Shown: positions 17,417-26,226 of the stretch, piece by piece
How positions within the stretch are numbered: position 1 is the first letter of the stretch
Layout of the letters: each line of letters opens with the position of its first letter
NCBI GenBank assembly: GCA_002839155.1
Contig: PGXM01000001.1
Coordinates: 62,001 to 126,000 of the forward strand
Direction of reading: 5' to 3'
DNA length: 64,000 bases
Source of the DNA: Tenericutes bacterium HGW-Tenericutes-1
Lineage (GTDB): Bacteria; Bacillota_I; Bacilli_A; Izemoplasmatales; Hujiaoplasmataceae
Program-made: the position numbers and the translations under genes
Notes under the pieces: model-generated
The model's input: only the letters and a program-made list of their open reading frames with translations
Told to the model about the DNA's origin: nothing
Databases searched by the model: none

Positions 17417-17490
17417 TGGTGCTCCTACCAAGAATCGAACTTGAATTTCAGCATTACCATTGCTGCGTTTTGCCACTAAACTATAGGAGC
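17417..17490 (-). tRNA. tRNA-Thr (anticodon GGT)
   Basis: The minus strand folds into a full cloverleaf. The acceptor stem is GCTCCTA with TAGGAGC, the D-stem GTTT/AAAC, and the anticodon stem CAGCA/TGCTG with loop ATGGTAA, giving anticodon GGT. The T-arm has TTCGATT in its loop. The discriminator is A and CCA is encoded (17417-17419). The first two acceptor pairs (G-C, C-G) match threonine identity. It is flanked by a promoter (17504-17532) and its own terminator. Confidence 0.92.
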
Positions 17491-17503
17491 ATGTGCGGTA
17501 TTT

Positions 17504-17532
17504 ATTATATCGAACAGGGCTAATAAATGCAA
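17504..17532 (-). promoter_or_regulatory. Promoter of tRNA-Thr
   Basis: On the minus strand TTGCAT (17527-17532), a 17-base spacer and TATAAT (17504-17509), ending about 14 bases before the tRNA. Confidence 0.75.
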
Positions 17533-17652
17533 CTATTTTCGATTCAAATATTCAATTACCGTTAAATTATTTTAATTATCAAAATTTTTTAGAAATATTT
17601 TGATTATTTTAATGTATTATATTATAATATAATCGATATAGGAGGATTTAAC

Positions 17653-18363
17653 ATGATAGAGATTAAAAATTTCTTTAAAAGTTATGATGGTAAAACCAAT
17701 GCTTGCGAGGACATTACACTAACGATTGAAAAAGGCGACATCTATGGCTTTATCGGTCATAATGGGGCTGGAAAGACCACACTTTTACGTTCTATTGCTG
17801 GAATTTTAGATTTTGAAAAGGGAAAGATTTTAGTTGGTGGGCACGATATAAAAACTGAACCCATCGCCGCTAAAAAAATGATGGCGTATATTCCTGATAA
17901 TCCCGATGTTTATGAAACCTTAAAAGGGATGCAATATTTGGATTTTATTGCCGATGTTTATGAAATTGATGCTGAAACAAGAAAAGCGACGATTGAAAAG
18001 TATGCGAAGATGTTTGAAATGGAGAATGTCCTTAACAATCCCATCGGTTCTTATTCGCATGGTATGAAACAAAAGATTGTTATTATTGGGGCTTTAATCC
18101 ATCGTCCAAAAGTATTATTGCTCGACGAACCCTTTGTTGGCTTAGATCCTAAAGCCAGTTATTTACTCAAAGAAGTCTTCAAAGAATTATGTGATGAAGG
18201 TTCAGCGATATTCTTTTCAACGCACGTCTTAGAAGTGGTTGAAAAGTTATGTAATAAAGTTGCGATTATCCGAAAAGGAAAAATCGTCGCTGAAGGCGAA
18301 ACTACCACTGTAACAAAAGACCAATCACTAGAAAGCTTGTTCTTAGAGTTGATTGCATCATGA
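17653..18363 (+). CDS. ABC transporter ATP-binding protein
   Basis: A 236-residue ATPase subunit. Walker A is GHNGAGKTT (about residues 36-44), the signature is YSHGMKQK (about 136-143), where SHGM replaces the usual SGGQ, and Walker B is VLLLDEPFVGLDP (about 155-167). The H-loop is STHVLE. The SHGMKQ-type signature and the PFVGLD variant are typical of the EcsA/YthP-like group of ABC-2 exporters. AGGAGG precedes the ATG, with an AT-rich TATAAT region just upstream. The stop codon overlaps the permease start by four bases (ATGA). Confidence 0.9.
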   Translation: MIEIKNFFKSYDGKTNACEDITLTIEKGDIYGFIGHNGAGKTTLLRSIAGILDFEKGKILVGGHDIKTEPIAAKKMMAYIPDNPDVYETLKGMQYLDFIADVYEIDAETRKATIEKYAKMFEMENVLNNPIGSYSHGMKQKIVIIGALIHRPKVLLLDEPFVGLDPKASYLLKEVFKELCDEGSAIFFSTHVLEVVEKLCNKVAIIRKGKIVAEGETTTVTKDQSLESLFLELIAS

Positions 18364-19964
18364 AGAACTATTTGACTTTGATGGGAGTTTTCCTCAAAGA
18401 CAATTTTTCGTTGAGGAAAATGCTTGGATCAAGTGCCTCAAAATCAAAAGGCAAAATGGTGATGGTTGTCTTTGCGATTATTTATGCAGTTGGTGTCTTT
18501 TTAGGGACGTTCGGTTGGATGTTTTATCAGTTAGGTCTTGGTCTTCAAGCGGCTGGACTAACTGAATTACTTTTAATGTTTTTATTTTCTTATGCAGCAG
18601 GATTTGCGATTATGATTAGTTTACTCAGAGTTGATGGGTATTTATTTCATTTCAAAGACTATGAAATTTTAGCCCCCTTACCGATGAAACCGGCGTCAAT
18701 TATCGCTGCTAAAGCGAGTGTCATGATGATTAACATGTATTTAATGATGTTTATCTTCGCTTTACCGATTGTATTTAGTTATATCTACTTTACACCTGTT
18801 GGCGTTATGACAATCATCTATTTGGTATTAGGATATTTGCTCGCTCCATTGCCTTTAATCATAATTGCATCATTGATTAGTATGGGGATTGCTAGAATTA
18901 CTGTTCGGTTGAAGAAATCAAACTTAGTTAAACTCATTTTGTTATTTGTTGTTTTTCTAGGAATTATGGTTTTATCATTCACCATGAATTTTGCAGGGGA
19001 GAATCCGCTTTCTGGTCAACAAGATTTCATACGTTCTTTAGGCGATATTTATCTTCCGATGCAATGGTTTGTTGAAGCGGTTCATGAACAAAATTTCTTA
19101 AGTTTTGTCTTATTACTTGTGACGCATGCTGGGTTGTTTGGCTTGTTTATCTTTGCCATCTCCAAAGCTTCGATGAAAATCAATTCAAAGCACGCTGTCA
19201 ATATTGGAACCAATCATGTGAAAGCAGTGAGTCAGTCTCGGAGTGTTTTCAAGTCATTACTGGTGAAAGAAATTAGAAACTATTTCGGCATGACGATGTA
19301 TGTCTTTAACACCTTGTTTGGTACAATTATCATGCTACTAGTTGCGATAGCTAGCCTATTCTTCAAAAATAAAGTACTTGAATTCATTGGGTCTGAAATG
19401 GGAATGGCTTTACCATTAGAACCGATGTTACTCATCATCATCGGATTCTGTCTTGGTATGATTTACACGTCAGCGGTTTCTTTGTCCATCGAAGGGAAAA
19501 AATTTCCTTTCTTGAAATCTCTACCCATCCATCCAAATACGATTATGAAAGTTAAACTTTTCTTCAATATTTTACTGGGATTACCGGCTGCGATTATCTC
19601 GATTATTCTCTTAGCGATTGCTTTTGAAATTACGTTTATAAACGTTATTCTTATGATGTTTTTAGCAGCCAGTTTTTCTGCCCTTATTTCTAGTTTTGGC
19701 AGTATTCTAAACTTATACATGCCTAAATTTGATTTTATCAATGAAATTGAGGTTGTTAAACAAAGTCTTCCTGCTTTAATCGCGGTTTTCGGTGCTTTTG
19801 GTTTTCTTGCGATGAACGGTGGACTCTATTATCTCGTTTCTAAAGAAGCAACAATTGGCATCACGATGTTATCCTTGACACTTTTTAATGGTGTGATCGC
19901 TTCGGCGTTCTACTTATGGATGACAAAAAAGAGCGAAAGCCTTTTCATGAAAATGATAGCCTAA
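18360..19964 (+). CDS. ABC exporter permease, about 530 residues
   Basis: This large membrane subunit is coupled to the ATPase upstream. It has about 12 hydrophobic segments in two halves separated by a hydrophilic region (about residues 265-300), consistent with the long two-repeat ABC permeases annotated as putative ABC transporter permease subunit in Bacillota. The motif DYEILAPLPMKPASIIAAK (about 100-118) and its second-half counterpart GKKFPFLKSLPIHPNTIMKVK (about 378-398) are the conserved cytoplasmic loops that contact the ATPase. Substrate unknown. No clear terminator follows; a new promoter lies just downstream for ppdK. Confidence 0.83.
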   Translation: MKNYLTLMGVFLKDNFSLRKMLGSSASKSKGKMVMVVFAIIYAVGVFLGTFGWMFYQLGLGLQAAGLTELLLMFLFSYAAGFAIMISLLRVDGYLFHFKDYEILAPLPMKPASIIAAKASVMMINMYLMMFIFALPIVFSYIYFTPVGVMTIIYLVLGYLLAPLPLIIIASLISMGIARITVRLKKSNLVKLILLFVVFLGIMVLSFTMNFAGENPLSGQQDFIRSLGDIYLPMQWFVEAVHEQNFLSFVLLLVTHAGLFGLFIFAISKASMKINSKHAVNIGTNHVKAVSQSRSVFKSLLVKEIRNYFGMTMYVFNTLFGTIIMLLVAIASLFFKNKVLEFIGSEMGMALPLEPMLLIIIGFCLGMIYTSAVSLSIEGKKFPFLKSLPIHPNTIMKVKLFFNILLGLPAAIISIILLAIAFEITFINVILMMFLAASFSALISSFGSILNLYMPKFDFINEIEVVKQSLPALIAVFGAFGFLAMNGGLYYLVSKEATIGITMLSLTLFNGVIASAFYLWMTKKSESLFMKMIA

Positions 19965-20001
19965 AAAAGGCTTGAATTATCAAAAAATACATCCAAATTG
20001 T

Positions 20002-20030
20002 TTGTCTTTTAGCTGTAAGGATGATATAAT
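20002..20030 (+). promoter_or_regulatory. Promoter of ppdK
   Basis: TTGTCT (20002-20007), 17-base spacer, TATAAT (20025-20030). It lies inside the longest upstream extension of the ppdK frame, which supports the start at 20077. Confidence 0.75.
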
Positions 20031-20076
20031 CAAGGATGGGATTTTAAACCAATTATTTTTAAGAAAGGATCACAAT

Positions 20077-22701
20077 ATGACAAAATACGTATACCTGTTT
20101 AAAGAAGGCAAAGCAGAAATGAAAAACCTTCTCGGCGGTAAAGGTGCGAACCTTGCGGAAATGACCAATCTTGGCATGCCTGTTCCTCAAGGATTCACAG
20201 TTACAACCGAAGCTTGCACGCGTTACTATCAAGACGGAAAGACGATTGTTCCTGAAATCGTCAATGAAATTTTTGAAGCATTACACAAAACTGAAAAAGT
20301 TGCAGGAAAAACTTTTGGCGACCCAGCAAATCCATTTTTAGTATCTGTTCGTTCTGGCGCAAGAGCCTCAATGCCTGGAATGATGGACACGATTTTAAAC
20401 TTAGGTTTAAATGATGTTTCTGTTGTTGGATTAGCAAAATTAACGAACAACCCAAGATTTGCTTATGACTCTTACCGTCGTTTCATTCAAATGTTCGCAG
20501 ATGTCGTTATGGAAATTGAAAAAGCTAATTTCGAACACATATTCGATCAAAGAAAGCACGAAAAGGGTGTTCATAACGACACTGAACTCGATGCAAACGA
20601 TTTAAAAGAAGTTGTCGAACTCTTCAAGAAAAGATACTTAGAATTAAAGGGGGAACCATTCCCACAAGATCCAAAAGTTCAATTAATCGAAGCAATCCAA
20701 GCTGTTTTCCGTTCATGGGACAATCCACGTGCGAATACTTACCGTCGTTTAAACAACATTCCTTACGAATGGGGTACTGCCGTTAACGTTCAATCAATGG
20801 TGTTTGGTAACATGGGTGAAGATTCAGGTACGGGTGTTGCATTCAGCCGTAACCCTGCAACGGGAGAAAATGTTCTTTATGGAGAATATTTATTCAATGC
20901 TCAAGGTGAAGACGTTGTTGCTGGTATCAGAACACCAAAACCAATTTCTGAATTAAAAGAAGACAATCCAGCGCTTTATGATGAATTCTTCGCTATTTCT
21001 AAGAAATTAGAACAACATTACCGTGATATGCAAGATATGGAGTTCACCATCGAACGTGGAAAACTTTATATGTTACAAACTCGTAATGGCAAAAGAACTG
21101 CACAAGCTGCTTTAAAAGTTGCGATTGATTTAGTTAAAGAAGGTTTATTAACGAAAAAAGAAGCTATTCTAAAAGTTGAACCTTCACAATTAGACGCTTT
21201 ACTTCATCCACAATTTGAAGCAGAGTCATTAAAAAATGCAAAAGTCATTTCTACAGGATTAAACGCTTCACCAGGTGCTGCAACAGGTAGAGCTGTCTTC
21301 ACTGCTGAACGTGCTGCTGAAATGGTTAAAAAAGATAAATTACCAGTCATTCTTGTTCGTCAAGAAACCAGCCCAGAAGATATCGAAGGCATGGTCGTTG
21401 CGAAAGGAGTTCTAACGTCTAGAGGCGGTATGACTTCTCATGCGGCGGTAGTTGCTAGAGGCATGGGTACTTGCTGCGTCGCAGGAGCTGGCGAAGTTAA
21501 AGTTAATGAAGCAGGAAAATACTTCGAAGTTGGCGGAAAACGTTACAATGAAGGCGACTGGATTTCATTAGACGGTTCAACTGGTAAAATTTACGGTGAA
21601 AAAATTAAAACAGTTGATGCAACTGTTTCAGGTGATTTCGCTGAATTAATGGCTTGGGCTGACGAATTCAGAAGTTTAAAAGTTAGAACCAACGCTGATA
21701 CACCAAGAGATGCCAAAGTTGCTTACAACTTTGGCGCTGAGGGTATTGGACTTTGCAGAACAGAACATATGTTCTTTGATACTGACCGTATTCCTGCAAT
21801 GCGTGAAATGATTGTTTCTAAGACTTTAGAAGAAAGACAAGCTGCTTTAGCTAAATTATTACCAATGCAAAGAAAAGACTTCATTGGTCTTTATGAAGAA
21901 ATGCATGGATTCCCAGTAACCATCCGTTACTTAGATCCACCACTTCATGAATTCTTACCAACAGAAGATGAAGATATCGAAGCTTTAGCCAAAGAAATGG
22001 GCATTACCTTTGCTTCATTAAAAGCAACTGTTATTGACTTACATGAAACAAACCCAATGCTAGGTCACCGTGGAGTTCGTTTAACCATTACGTATCCAGA
22101 AATCGCTGTTATGCAAACGACAGCTGTTATCGAAGCTGCTATTGATGTGAACAAACGTGGTGGTAAAGTCGTTCCTGAAATCATGATTCCACTTGTTGGC
22201 GACATTAAAGAATTAAAATATGTTAAAGACATCGTTGTTAAAACAGCTGATGAAATCATTAAAAAGGCTGGCGTTAAATTAGAATATAGCGTTGGTACGA
22301 TGATTGAAATCCCAAGAGCTGCTTTACTCGCTGATGAAATTGCCAAAGAAGCTGAATTCTTTAGCTTTGGTACCAACGACTTAACCCAAATGACCTTTGG
22401 ATTCAGCCGTGATGATGCCGGTAAATTCTTAGGCGATTACTATGGCAAGAAGATTTTTGAAAGTGATCCATTCGCTCACGTTGATACGAAGGGTGTTGGA
22501 AAATTGATGAAAATGGCCTGTGAACTTGGTAAAACTGTTCGTCCTAATATCAAACTTGGTATTTGTGGAGAACACGGTGGAGACCCAGTTTCAGTTGAAT
22601 TCTGTCATAGCATTGGTTTAACTTATGTTTCATGTTCACCTTTCCGTGTTCCAATAGCACGTTTAGCTGCTGCACACGCAAACATTAAAAACCCAAGATA
22701 A
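20077..22701 (+). CDS. ppdK: Pyruvate, phosphate dikinase
   Basis: PPDK interconverts pyruvate, ATP and phosphate with phosphoenolpyruvate, AMP and PPi, and in glycolytic anaerobes it can replace or complement pyruvate kinase. The 874-residue protein has the expected domains in order. First comes the N-terminal ATP-grasp with LLGGKGANLAEM (about residues 18-29). Next is the phosphohistidine swivel domain with GGMTSHAAVVARGMG (about 450-464; the catalytic His). Last is the C-terminal PEP-binding TIM barrel with GLCRTEHMFF, GTNDLTQMTFG and a conserved GICGEHGGDP. Codon use is smoother than in its neighbours, as expected for a highly expressed gene. The start at ATG 20077 is preceded by AGAAAGGAT; a longer frame from 19972 would include the promoter. 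Confidence 0.97.
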   Translation: MTKYVYLFKEGKAEMKNLLGGKGANLAEMTNLGMPVPQGFTVTTEACTRYYQDGKTIVPEIVNEIFEALHKTEKVAGKTFGDPANPFLVSVRSGARASMPGMMDTILNLGLNDVSVVGLAKLTNNPRFAYDSYRRFIQMFADVVMEIEKANFEHIFDQRKHEKGVHNDTELDANDLKEVVELFKKRYLELKGEPFPQDPKVQLIEAIQAVFRSWDNPRANTYRRLNNIPYEWGTAVNVQSMVFGNMGEDSGTGVAFSRNPATGENVLYGEYLFNAQGEDVVAGIRTPKPISELKEDNPALYDEFFAISKKLEQHYRDMQDMEFTIERGKLYMLQTRNGKRTAQAALKVAIDLVKEGLLTKKEAILKVEPSQLDALLHPQFEAESLKNAKVISTGLNASPGAATGRAVFTAERAAEMVKKDKLPVILVRQETSPEDIEGMVVAKGVLTSRGGMTSHAAVVARGMGTCCVAGAGEVKVNEAGKYFEVGGKRYNEGDWISLDGSTGKIYGEKIKTVDATVSGDFAELMAWADEFRSLKVRTNADTPRDAKVAYNFGAEGIGLCRTEHMFFDTDRIPAMREMIVSKTLEERQAALAKLLPMQRKDFIGLYEEMHGFPVTIRYLDPPLHEFLPTEDEDIEALAKEMGITFASLKATVIDLHETNPMLGHRGVRLTITYPEIAVMQTTAVIEAAIDVNKRGGKVVPEIMIPLVGDIKELKYVKDIVVKTADEIIKKAGVKLEYSVGTMIEIPRAALLADEIAKEAEFFSFGTNDLTQMTFGFSRDDAGKFLGDYYGKKIFESDPFAHVDTKGVGKLMKMACELGKTVRPNIKLGICGEHGGDPVSVEFCHSIGLTYVSCSPFRVPIARLAAAHANIKNPR

Positions 22702-22719
22702 ATTCATTTATTTACATGA

Positions 22720-22748
22720 GACCGACAACTTTTGTCGGTCTTTTTTTC
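22720..22748 (+). terminator. Intrinsic terminator after ppdK
   Basis: GACCGACAA pairs perfectly with TTGTCGGTC around CTT, followed by seven T. Confidence 0.93.
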
Positions 22749-22773
22749 TTATTATTTATCTTGAGTAGAGCCG

Positions 22774-22802
22774 TTGACATTCACCTAGTTATTATTTATA
22801 AT
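22774..22802 (+). promoter_or_regulatory. Consensus promoter of the 6S-like RNA
   Basis: A perfect TTGACA (22774-22779), a 17-base spacer and a perfect TATAAT (22797-22802). This is the best promoter match in the window and no protein gene follows directly. Confidence 0.9.
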
Positions 22803-22808
22803 AACAGT

Positions 22809-22990
22809 ATGGTACATCAATAATTTGAAATCACTCATCCGCGAAGCACTGAATTAATTTAGGAGTTAAGGCCCTACTTGTGTTGAATGCCTATTTTATA
22901 GGAATCCTAATGGTAGATGCAAGAAACTCCACCCTTGGCGTAAGATGTTTGTCCGCCCGAGTGATTTCCAATTGTTGATGTACTTTTATT
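22809..22990 (+). ncRNA. ssrS: 6S RNA (SsrS-like)
   Basis: A segment of about 180 bases without a reading frame folds into the 6S plan. The closing stem pairs GTACATCAA (22812-22820) with TTGATGTAC (22975-22983) and GAAATCACTC (22827-22836) with GAGTGATTTC (22959-22968). A large central bubble follows (about 22837-22861 against 22931-22958). The apical stem is closed by GGAGTT (22862-22867) with AACTCC (22925-22930), and a terminal hairpin has the stem CCTAT/ATAGG. A T-rich tail after 22983 would end transcription. 6S RNA mimics an open promoter and binds housekeeping RNA polymerase. The assignment is by size, architecture and the perfect promoter. Confidence 0.78.
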
Positions 22991-22997
22991 TTGTTCG

Positions 22998-23026
22998 TTG
23001 AAGTCATCTAATAAATATGTTATAAT
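22998..23026 (+). promoter_or_regulatory. Promoter of the M42 peptidase gene
   Basis: TTGAAG (22998-23003), 17-base spacer, TATAAT (23021-23026), about 36 bases before the start codon. Confidence 0.7.
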
Positions 23027-23061
23027 TTATTGAAATCATTTTTGAAAAGGCGAGGATATAT

Positions 23062-24126
23062 ATGAATCCATTATTGTACGATTTAACGATGTTAAACGGT
23101 ATTCCAGCGAATGAAAAACAAGTTCGCAAATATTTTGAAAAAGCAGTACAAGGATTGGCTGATGAAATTAGTTATGATAACATCGGATCAATCATCGCAA
23201 AAAAGGTTGGTAATCCTAATGGTCCTAAAATTATGGTTGCGGGTCATATGGATGAAATAGGTTTTATATTATCAGAAATCACCAAAGAAGGTTATGTGAA
23301 ATTTATTCCAGCCGGCGGATGGTGGGGTCATGTCGTTTTGAGTCAACAATTCGTGATTACAACCAAGGCAGGCAAAGAAATCAGGTGTGTCGTTGGGTCA
23401 AAACCACCGCACATTTTATCACCTGAAGAACGAAAAGTAGTCGTTGATACCAAAGACATGTATATGGATTTAGGCGTGAACTCTAAAGAAGAAGTTTTGG
23501 CGTTAGGCATTCAAATTGGTGATATGATCACACCTTTCATTGAATCCATTCCTTTGAACAATCCTAAATTCTTACTTGCTAAAGCCTTTGACAATCGTAT
23601 TGGCATTGCTTTAGCGATTGAAGTGTTAAAAAACATACAATCAGTTAGCCATGAGAATGTCTATTATGGCGTTGGCACCGTTCAAGAAGAAGTCGGTTTA
23701 AGAGGCGCAGGAACAGCGGCTTATCAAGTCAGTCCTGATATTGGCATTGCTTTAGATGTAACGATAGCCCACGATTATCCTGGCGGAACAAAAGAAACGG
23801 AACTCGGAAAAGGTCCGTGTTTGATGATTTATGATTCTTCGATGGTTGGACATGTCGGATTAAGAGAATTCGCTGTCTCGATTTGCGAAGAATTAAAAAT
23901 TCCTTATCAACTAAGTTATTTACGTCAAGGTGGCACTGATGCTGGGAAAATTCATTTGACCAAATGCGGAGCGCCATCAATAGCAGTTTGTTTACCTTGC
24001 CGCTATTTACATTCACATACATCAATTATTCATGAAGACGATTATGCAAACGCAGTAAAACTTGTGACCGAAATGGTTAAACGCTTAGATAAAATTACCG
24101 TCGAACAGATTACGTTTGACCGTTAA
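23062..24126 (+). CDS. M42-family metallo-aminopeptidase
   Basis: M42 enzymes are cytosolic, dodecameric dinuclear-metal aminopeptidases (glutamyl/leucyl aminopeptidase, also misnamed endoglucanase) that finish peptide breakdown. Metal-binding motifs are visible in order: AGHMDEIGF (about residues 60-68), AKAFDNRIG (about 173-181), VQEEVGLRGA (about 214-223), ALDVT (about 236-240) and RYLHSHTSIIH (about 314-324). The catalytic base is the first Glu of QEEVG. The 354-residue length is typical. The start has AAAAGGCGAGGA upstream. rsmD follows six bases after the stop. Confidence 0.93.
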   Translation: MNPLLYDLTMLNGIPANEKQVRKYFEKAVQGLADEISYDNIGSIIAKKVGNPNGPKIMVAGHMDEIGFILSEITKEGYVKFIPAGGWWGHVVLSQQFVITTKAGKEIRCVVGSKPPHILSPEERKVVVDTKDMYMDLGVNSKEEVLALGIQIGDMITPFIESIPLNNPKFLLAKAFDNRIGIALAIEVLKNIQSVSHENVYYGVGTVQEEVGLRGAGTAAYQVSPDIGIALDVTIAHDYPGGTKETELGKGPCLMIYDSSMVGHVGLREFAVSICEELKIPYQLSYLRQGGTDAGKIHLTKCGAPSIAVCLPCRYLHSHTSIIHEDDYANAVKLVTEMVKRLDKITVEQITFDR

Positions 24127-24131
24127 TTCTT

Positions 24132-24689
24132 ATGCGTGTTATCACAGGCACCTACCGCGGACGGATTATTAAAGAAGTTCCGGGCGAATTAACAAGACCC
24201 ACAACCGATAAAAATAAAGAAAAGATTTTTAATATTTTAGGTCAATATTTTGACGGTGGAAAAGTTCTTGATTTGTTTGCGGGATCAGGCGCATTAGGCA
24301 TTGAAGCATTATCTCGTGGTATGGATTATTGTGTTTTCGTTGATTATCAAGGAAAAGCGATACAAACGATTCACGAGAACTTAAAGACACTAAAAATCGA
24401 TAAAAATCATTCAAAAGTCGTCACCAGTGAAGCAATGCAGTTTATGCGATCTTATCAAGGAGAACCCTTTGATTTAATTATCCTTGATCCGCCTTACGCG
24501 AAAAATTATATTCCTGATTTATTAGATATGATTGCTTCTAGAAAATTACTTTCTGCCACTGGCGTTGTTTTATGTGAAAATGATAAAGCAACGACTTTAC
24601 CTGATTCATACGCAAATTTAAAGAAACAACGAGAATCGATTGAAGGTATCACGAAATTTACGTTTTACTTATGGGAGGAATCACAATGA
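24132..24689 (+). CDS. rsmD: 16S rRNA (guanine966-N2)-methyltransferase
   Basis: RsmD methylates G966 of 16S rRNA during small-subunit assembly. The 185-residue protein begins MRVITGTYRGRII, characteristic of the family. SAM-binding motif I is VLDLFAGSGALGIEALSRG (about residues 44-62) and the catalytic motif IV is LDPPYAK (about 117-123). It overlaps coaD by four bases (ATGA), the common rsmD-coaD pairing in bacteria. Confidence 0.95.
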   Translation: MRVITGTYRGRIIKEVPGELTRPTTDKNKEKIFNILGQYFDGGKVLDLFAGSGALGIEALSRGMDYCVFVDYQGKAIQTIHENLKTLKIDKNHSKVVTSEAMQFMRSYQGEPFDLIILDPPYAKNYIPDLLDMIASRKLLSATGVVLCENDKATTLPDSYANLKKQRESIEGITKFTFYLWEESQ

Positions 24690-25165
24690 AAATTGGTTAT
24701 TACCCAGGTAGTTTTGATCCAATCACTTTCGGCCATTTAGATATCGTGAGTCGTGGAGCTCATTTATTTGACAAGCTCTATGTTGCTGTGTCGGTGAACC
24801 CCAGTAAAAAAACGATGTTTTCGGATAAAGAGCGTTATGACATTGTAAAAGAAGTTTTAAAAGATATGCCTAATGTCGAAGTGGTGCTTTCGCAAAAACT
24901 GACAGTTGAACATTGTAAGTTATTGGGGGCAACACATATCTTAAGAGGACTTAGGGCAGTCACTGACTATGACTATGAATTTCAAATGACGAACTTTAAC
25001 CGAAAAATCGATCATGAAATTGATACCGTATTTTTAATGACTGAAGGACAATTTTCTTTTCTTTCCAGTTCATCAGTTCGAGAATTAGCGTATTTTGGTG
25101 GCGACGTAACGCCGTTTGTGCCAGAGTATGTCGCAAAAATGATTGCTCAAAAACTAAAAAAATAA
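24686..25165 (+). CDS. coaD: Phosphopantetheine adenylyltransferase
   Basis: CoaD transfers AMP from ATP to 4'-phosphopantetheine, giving dephospho-CoA in coenzyme A synthesis. The 159-residue protein has the nucleotidyltransferase motif GSFDPITFGHLDI (about residues 7-19, with the T/HxGH signature) and the second motif SSSSVRELAYFGGD (about 126-139). LRGLRAVTDYDYEFQM (about 88-103) is the conserved substrate segment. I place the start at the ATG at 24686, preceded by GGGAGGA and overlapping the rsmD stop. An in-frame ATG at 24671 would lie upstream of this ribosome-binding site. Confidence 0.95.
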   Translation: MKIGYYPGSFDPITFGHLDIVSRGAHLFDKLYVAVSVNPSKKTMFSDKERYDIVKEVLKDMPNVEVVLSQKLTVEHCKLLGATHILRGLRAVTDYDYEFQMTNFNRKIDHEIDTVFLMTEGQFSFLSSSSVRELAYFGGDVTPFVPEYVAKMIAQKLKK

Positions 25166-25170
25166 CATTA

Positions 25171-25204
25171 AAAAACATGAACCTTTGCGTTCATGTTTTT
25201 TTAT
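25171..25204. terminator. Bidirectional terminator
   Basis: AAAAACATGAAC pairs with GTTCATGTTTTT around CTTTGC. It serves rsmD-coaD on the plus strand and the convergent lipoprotein operon on the minus strand. Confidence 0.88.
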
Positions 25205-25206
25205 AA

Positions 25207-25641
25207 TTATTCGATGTATTTATCGTAAAACTTTATGAAACTGTCATAATCTTTAAATATTTTAGAATCATTAACGCCATCAATTTTAACCATTTCAATT
25301 CCGTCACTGATAATGACGATGGTGGGAGTGAACTGATAAGCAATGTAATTATTGCTTGGTTTAAACAACTCTCCTGCTTCAATCTTATAAACCTTAATCC
25401 CTTTATTTTGAATGACGGAATCAAGGATGGGTTTAAATTCAGCGCAGGATGTGCACGTTTCACTGCTAATATAAAGCATAAAATCGGCTTTTGCATTCAA
25501 CTTTTCAACCAAGTCGTCTGAATCAATTTCGAGATACGTTGTAGCTATAGAAGACTCAAGCGAGATTTTTATAATTTTTTGACATCCTGCTAAAAAAGTA
25601 ATAAGCAAGAGTGATACAAAGAGTACTATTTTTTTCATCAT
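25207..25641 (-). CDS. Thioredoxin-fold lipoprotein
   Basis: The 144-residue protein opens with MMKKIVLFVSLLLITFLAGC, a lipoprotein signal with lipobox LAGC (lipidated Cys about residue 20). The mature part has a thioredoxin-like fold: a redox CTSC motif (about 62-65) preceded by the LYISSE strand and a cis-proline loop FTPTIVIIS (about 101-109). It resembles small PedC/bacteriocin-accessory-type thioredoxins. Anchoring on the outer face of the membrane is inferred from the lipobox. It lies six bases after the second chromate-transporter gene on the same strand, so it is the last member of that operon. Its partner is not known. Confidence 0.8.
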   Translation of the reverse strand: MMKKIVLFVSLLLITFLAGCQKIIKISLESSIATTYLEIDSDDLVEKLNAKADFMLYISSETCTSCAEFKPILDSVIQNKGIKVYKIEAGELFKPSNNYIAYQFTPTIVIISDGIEMVKIDGVNDSKIFKDYDSFIKFYDKYIE

Positions 25642-25647
25642 TTGCCT

Positions 25648-26226
25648 CTACATAATACCGTATAGAATGAGACCTAGTGTCGCTGAAATTAGAATAATAA
25701 AAATCGGTGATAATTTTTTGAAGAATTTCAAACCTATAAAGGCGATGACCATGATGATAATAGCTTTATAGTCAAAACCGGTAATATTAAACGTAAAGTT
25801 CTTGAGATCAATCGAAGGAAATACCTGTTTAAATATTAACATTATCGCAACCGAGAAGACTAAACCGATGACGACGGGTTTAAGCCCTAAGAATGCTTGT
25901 TTGACCGGACGTGAATCTAAGAACTTAGCCCCAAATTTAGCAATGATTAATATGATGATGAATGAAGGTAATACGACACCTAAAGTCGCTGCTAATGCGC
26001 CAAGTAAACCGGCAGTTTCCATCCCGATGAACGTTGCCATATTGACCGCAAAGGGTCCAGGGGTTGATTCAGAAATACCGATGAAGTCGAGGAGAAGTGC
26101 TTCAGTTAAATACCCTCCACCCACTAGTTCTTGACGGAAAAGTGGAATCATCGCATAGCCACCACCAAAGGTGAATAAACCGATTTTAAAGAAAGTGAAG
26201 AAAAGTTTCAATAGGAGACTAAACAT
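25648..26226 (-). CDS. chrA: Chromate-transporter-family protein, half-size (second subunit)
   Basis: A 192-residue membrane protein of the CHR family. It has the conserved N-terminal FFKIGLFTFGGGYAMIPLF motif (about residues 10-28) and the STPGPFAVNMATF motif (about 56-68), with about six hydrophobic segments. Short CHR proteins act in pairs encoded by adjacent genes and exchange chromate or sulfate-like anions. The start is the ATG at 26226, which overlaps the end of the first CHR gene by eight bases; a longer frame to 26265 would run far into that gene. The physiological anion may not be chromate. Confidence 0.88.
   Translation of the reverse strand: MFSLLLKLFFTFFKIGLFTFGGGYAMIPLFRQELVGGGYLTEALLLDFIGISESTPGPFAVNMATFIGMETAGLLGALAATLGVVLPSFIIILIIAKFGAKFLDSRPVKQAFLGLKPVVIGLVFSVAIMLIFKQVFPSIDLKNFTFNITGFDYKAIIIMVIAFIGLKFFKKLSPIFIILISATLGLILYGIM

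Noticed and set aside
17417-17490. tRNA-Gly identity for the tRNA at this place
   Set aside because: The D-arm resembles tRNA-Gly, but the anticodon loop ATGGTAA gives GGT, so tRNA-Thr is the correct reading.
19930-19975. Terminator after the second ABC permease
   Set aside because: AAGCCTTTT and AAAAGGCTT can pair, but the spacing and the lack of a T-run argue against a functional terminator.
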